NCBI RefSeq assembly: GCF_001983105.1
Contig: NZ_MOMC01000003.1
Coordinates: 143,828-151,285 of the forward strand
Direction: 5' to 3'
Length of the DNA: 7,458 bases
Source of the DNA: Pseudofrankia asymbiotica
Lineage (GTDB): Bacteria > Actinomycetota > Actinomycetes > Frankiales > Frankiaceae
Part shown: piece after piece, positions 5,136 through 7,458 of the stretch
Layout: the number at the start of each line of letters is the position of its first letter
How positions within the stretch are numbered: position 1 is the first letter of the stretch
Position numbers and translations under genes: made by a program
Notes under the pieces: generated by a model
Databases searched by the model: none
Seen by the model: only the letters and a program-made list of their open reading frames with translations
What the model was told of the DNA's origin: nothing

Positions 5136-6539
5136 CTACTGCGCCGGCCCGTAGGTCCGTGCCTGTCCCTGAGACTGCTGAGACTGCGTGGAACCAAAGC
5201 CATCCCCGTATTCGTCCTGTTCTATCGCCTTGGGGTCGTAGATCCGGCCGGATCCGAAGCCCGGCGGCAGGAGGATCGGACCCGTCGCCGCCGCCTCGGG
5301 GCCGATGACCGGCTCGCCAGCGTCGAGGGCGCCTCGAGCGGCGGGCGCGGCGCCGCCTCCCGGCGCGGGCCGTTCGCCCGGCGTGGTCAGGGCCGGTGTC
5401 GCCGCCGGTGCCAGCCGCTCCGGCTTCGGCCAGACTGCCGGCCGGTCGTGCGCCAGGAAGCGGCGCACCCCGCCCAGCGCCACCGCCTGCAGGAAGAACA
5501 CCTGCGCGGCGAGCCTCGTCGGGCCCGGTGGCGTCCTGCCCACCGCGAGCGCCCCGGCGCTGCCCGCGCCGACGAGGTTGCCAGCGAGGAAAAGCCGCGC
5601 GGCCCAGCTGTGCCGCGCCGCTGGCACGCTCATCGCGACCAGCGCGACGTGCGCCATCGGGCCGAACGACGAGCGCACCACCCGGTGCCCCCACAGCTGC
5701 GGGGTGACCAGCAGCGCGCCCGGCGTCATGGCCGCGCGCCGCCGCCACATCATGTCGAGGTTGCCGGCGACGATCCGCGTCCGCCGCTCCCATTCCTCGG
5801 CGTACGTCGGGCTCGACGTCTCGATCGAGTAGGCCTCGGGCTCGTAGATCACCCGCAGGCCGCTCTCGAGGACATCCAGGGCGAGCCAGGCGTCGTCGAC
5901 CGCGGTGTCCCCTGGCAGCTGACGGAACGCCTCCCGGCGGAACGCCAGGAACTCGCCGACGACCCCGATCGTCGCGCCCGTCGCCGACTCACAGCGCTTG
6001 AGCCAGGACTCGAACTTCCAGTAGAAGCCCTGCGCTCCCTGCGGGTCGTCGACCTGCTTCTCGCCGGCGACGGCGCCCACGGTCGGGTCGCCGAAGTGCC
6101 GCATGCCGGCGCGCATCGCCCCGGGCGCGAGCGACGCGTTGGCGTCGGTGAGCAGCACGATGTCGTTGGTGGCCGCCGAGACGCCGCGGTTGACGGCGCG
6201 CGCCTTGCCCAGCCGCTCGCCGGAGGAGAGGACCCGCACCCCGGCGCGGCGCGCGGCGGTCGCGGTGTCCTCGTCGTCGGCGACTACGATGATCTCCATC
6301 GGGCCGGGGTAGTCGGCGGCCAGCAGCTCGTCGAGCTTGGTGCCGATGACCGCGGCCTCTCGGTAGGCCGCGACGACGACACTCACCGATGGCCATTCGT
6401 CCGGATCCGTCGGCGTCACCGGGGTAAGGCCCCGGCTTTTCAGCCCGATATAGACCGGATACAGAACGTGACCATAGAGGGTGGTCACCCCGAGAAGGGC
6501 GACGGTGGCGCCACGGCCGAGGGCCCGCACTCCTGCCAT
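5136..6539 (-). CDS. Membrane family 2 glycosyltransferase (processive/hyaluronan-synthase-like architecture)
   Basis: Numbered from ATG 6539 the product is 467 aa. It has one N-terminal membrane segment (about 11-33), then a GT-A domain: VSVVVAAYREAAVIGTKLDELL (52-73), the VADDED acidic patch (86-91), GKARAVNRGV (111-120), the DxD-type TDANASL (131-137), VVGEFLAFRREAF (193-205), catalytic VDDAWLALDVLESG (214-227) and ERRTRIVAGN (251-260), which sits where processive enzymes carry Q/RxxRW. Three hydrophobic stretches follow (about 292-309, 315-335, 343-360), then an Ala/Pro tail ending in a Gly/Gln/Ser-rich segment. The layout resembles hyaluronan/PgaC-type synthases that polymerise and may export a polysaccharide; the Trp of the RW motif is not present in the same form, so processivity is uncertain. 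An in-frame codon at 6689 would extend it by 50 residues, but that part has no membrane or conserved features. The ATG at 6539 has only a weak ribosome site. Confidence 0.88.
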   Translation of the reverse strand: MAGVRALGRGATVALLGVTTLYGHVLYPVYIGLKSRGLTPVTPTDPDEWPSVSVVVAAYREAAVIGTKLDELLAADYPGPMEIIVVADDEDTATAARRAGVRVLSSGERLGKARAVNRGVSAATNDIVLLTDANASLAPGAMRAGMRHFGDPTVGAVAGEKQVDDPQGAQGFYWKFESWLKRCESATGATIGVVGEFLAFRREAFRQLPGDTAVDDAWLALDVLESGLRVIYEPEAYSIETSSPTYAEEWERRTRIVAGNLDMMWRRRAAMTPGALLVTPQLWGHRVVRSSFGPMAHVALVAMSVPAARHSWAARLFLAGNLVGAGSAGALAVGRTPPGPTRLAAQVFFLQAVALGGVRRFLAHDRPAVWPKPERLAPAATPALTTPGERPAPGGGAAPAARGALDAGEPVIGPEAAATGPILLPPGFGSGRIYDPKAIEQDEYGDGFGSTQSQQSQGQARTYGPAQ

Positions 6540-6544
6540 GACAA

Positions 6545-6568
6545 GTAACCGTAGCTGCCTTGGGTTAC
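6545..6568. repeat. Inverted repeat GTAACC-N12-GGTTAC at the family 2 glycosyltransferase start
   Basis: Perfect 6-bp half-sites separated by 12 nt; the proximal half ends 5 nt before the ATG at 6539. Spacing of 18 bp between half-site starts is compatible with a dimeric DNA-binding regulator on one face of the helix. It could act as an operator or as an mRNA hairpin over the start region. Confidence 0.4.
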
Positions 6569-6800
6569 CAGGGATCGATGGGGGCGTCGCGCGTCGCGCC
6601 GCATACGGACAGATGTGTTTCGTGACACTCACGCCGGTCACCACGGCCCGACAACCGCCTGCGCGACCCTCGGCAAACGGCGAGATCATGACACTTCACC
6701 CAGCTCGCCCGCGCCCCACCTACAAGCGGCCATCTAGAACACTCCCAAAAGACAACAGACCGAGGAGGATGGGGCTGGCGGGTACCACCGGCCCGCGGGC

Positions 6801-6806
6801 TACAGT
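6801..6806 (+). promoter_or_regulatory. -10 hexamer TACAGT, possible leaderless promoter of the family 4 glycosyltransferase
   Basis: TACAGT fits the actinobacterial TANNNT consensus and ends 7 nt before GTG 6814, the distance expected if transcription starts on or next to the start codon. No strong Shine-Dalgarno precedes 6814 and no convincing -35 was found. Leaderless mRNAs are common in actinobacteria. Confidence 0.4.
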
Positions 6807-6813
6807 GAGCGCC

Positions 6814-7458
6814 GTGAGCGACGCCGAACGCTGGATCGTGGTCGTCGAGGAGCCGTTCCTGCCAGCCGACGCGGGTGGCCGGGTCGAGACCTTCGGCTTT
6901 CTGACCGCGGCCTCGAACGCGGGTATCCGCATGCAGCTGCTGGTTCCGACCCGAGACGAGCTCGACGTCGAGGCCTACGAGGCCGCCGTCCCCGGTGCCG
7001 CCGTCATCCGGCTGCCGCGGGACCCCAGCCCGTTGGCGCACCTGCGGGCGCAGCCGTACATGTACGCCTCCCGGCCGGTCGGGCCGCTGCGCAAGGCACT
7101 CCAGGCCACTCCGCCCCGAGCGGAAGCTGTGATCAGCTACAGCTACCGAGGGTCGCATCTCGGCGAGGAGATCGCCCGGATCTGGCGCCTCCCGCACCTC
7201 GTGCGGGCGCACAACATCGAGTCGGAGTTCTTCAAGGCCTTGGCGCGCAGCTCGTCCGGCCCACGCGCCGCCGCCTATGAGATGGAGTACCGCAAGCTCC
7301 AGCTGGCCGAGCGGACGCTGTACCACTCGCCACTGGTGACGGCGATCGGCGACATCTCGATCGAGGACCACCTGTGGCGCAGCGAGCGGGCCAGCGTGGC
7401 GACATTCCACCTGCCGCCGTTCATGCCGCTCGACGTGCTGACCCCGGGTGGCGTGTCC
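6814..7458 (+). CDS. Family 4 glycosyltransferase, N-terminal part
   Basis: The frame is open from GTG 6814 to the right edge, 215 codons with no stop, so only the N-terminal domain of a GT-B enzyme is seen. The start SDAERWIVVVEEPFLPADAG leads into a GGR turn (AGGRVETFGFLTAASNAGI), typical of the first Rossmann fold of GT4 enzymes. RAHNIESEFFK near residues 131-141 is the HNIE-type segment often found in GT4 sugar transferases, and a YHSPLVTAIGDIS stretch follows where the inter-domain region begins. The donor site (E-x7-E) would lie beyond the window. It probably transfers a sugar to a growing glycan on the cytoplasmic side. Other in-frame starts are GTG 6805 and ATG 6769; GAGGAGG abuts the latter with no spacing. 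The gene is divergent from the family 2 glycosyltransferase operon. Confidence 0.83.
   Translation, partial: MSDAERWIVVVEEPFLPADAGGRVETFGFLTAASNAGIRMQLLVPTRDELDVEAYEAAVPGAAVIRLPRDPSPLAHLRAQPYMYASRPVGPLRKALQATPPRAEAVISYSYRGSHLGEEIARIWRLPHLVRAHNIESEFFKALARSSSGPRAAAYEMEYRKLQLAERTLYHSPLVTAIGDISIEDHLWRSERASVATFHLPPFMPLDVLTPGGVS

Larger units (their letters stand above)
6540..6813. promoter_or_regulatory. Divergent promoter region between two glycosyltransferase genes
   Basis: About 270 bp between the divergent starts at 6539 (minus) and 6814 (plus), with noticeably more A and T than the genes, especially 6715-6765. It contains the inverted repeat at 6545-6568, a GTGAC / GTCAC inverted repeat (6622-6626 and 6637-6641), two copies of TGACACT (6623-6629 and 6689-6695, same strand, 66 bp apart) and a TACAGT -10 hexamer before the plus-strand gene. 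The minus-strand frame that crosses this region is not credible as a gene. Confidence 0.6.

Noticed and set aside
6540..6689. Fifty-residue N-terminal extension of the membrane glycosyltransferase (start at 6689)
   Set aside because: The extension has no conserved or membrane feature, overlaps the inverted repeat and promoter-like region, and the natural family start fits ATG 6539.
6565..7410. Minus-strand open frame (281 codons) opposite the family 4 glycosyltransferase
   Set aside because: The plus strand carries the recognisable GGR and HNIE segments of a glycosyltransferase through the same bases, so the minus frame is its shadow.

Overview
The window looks like chromosomal DNA from a very GC-rich actinomycete. 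The signs are strong G/C bias at third codon positions, GTG starts, long antisense shadow ORFs, and the protein families present: a mycosin-like secreted protease and actinobacterial-style glycosyltransferases. A Frankia-type organism is plausible, but the sequence alone cannot settle the genus.

Five genes lie on the minus strand and are read from right to left. First is a membrane-anchored family 2 glycosyltransferase (start near 6539). After 48 bp comes a soluble, rhamnosyltransferase-like family 2 glycosyltransferase (start near 5087). A non-coding gap of about 320 bp follows, containing two possible terminator hairpins and a pentanucleotide tandem repeat. Next come a subtilisin/mycosin-type protease (start near 3662) and, 40 bp further, a tyrosyl-tRNA synthetase (start 2200). 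A gap of about 280 bp with a GC-rich hairpin separates this from an NAD-dependent nucleotide-sugar epimerase (start 559), which runs off the left edge. On the plus strand, a family 4 glycosyltransferase starts near 6814 and runs off the right edge. The two partial edge genes have no stop or start partner inside the window, but their translations are clear.

Three glycosyltransferases plus a sugar epimerase suggest a locus for cell-envelope or extracellular polysaccharide. The protease and the synthetase sit in the middle of it, apparently as a two-gene transcription unit. The protease has the mycosin layout of signal peptide, S8 domain, Pro/Ala-rich linker and C-terminal membrane anchor, but no type VII secretion gene is visible here.

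The points most worth a second look are these. The tyrosyl-tRNA synthetase has Thr in place of the first His of its HIGH motif. Its start region combines a forced N-terminal extension, an 8-bp inverted repeat in an AT-rich patch and a three-codon ORF overlapping the start codon. There is a (GTGAC)-type microsatellite between the glycosyltransferase pair and the protease. The divergent glycosyltransferase promoter region has a possible leaderless start on one side and an inverted repeat against the start codon on the other. I saw no CRISPR array, tRNA, rRNA, insertion sequence or clearly new multi-gene system.
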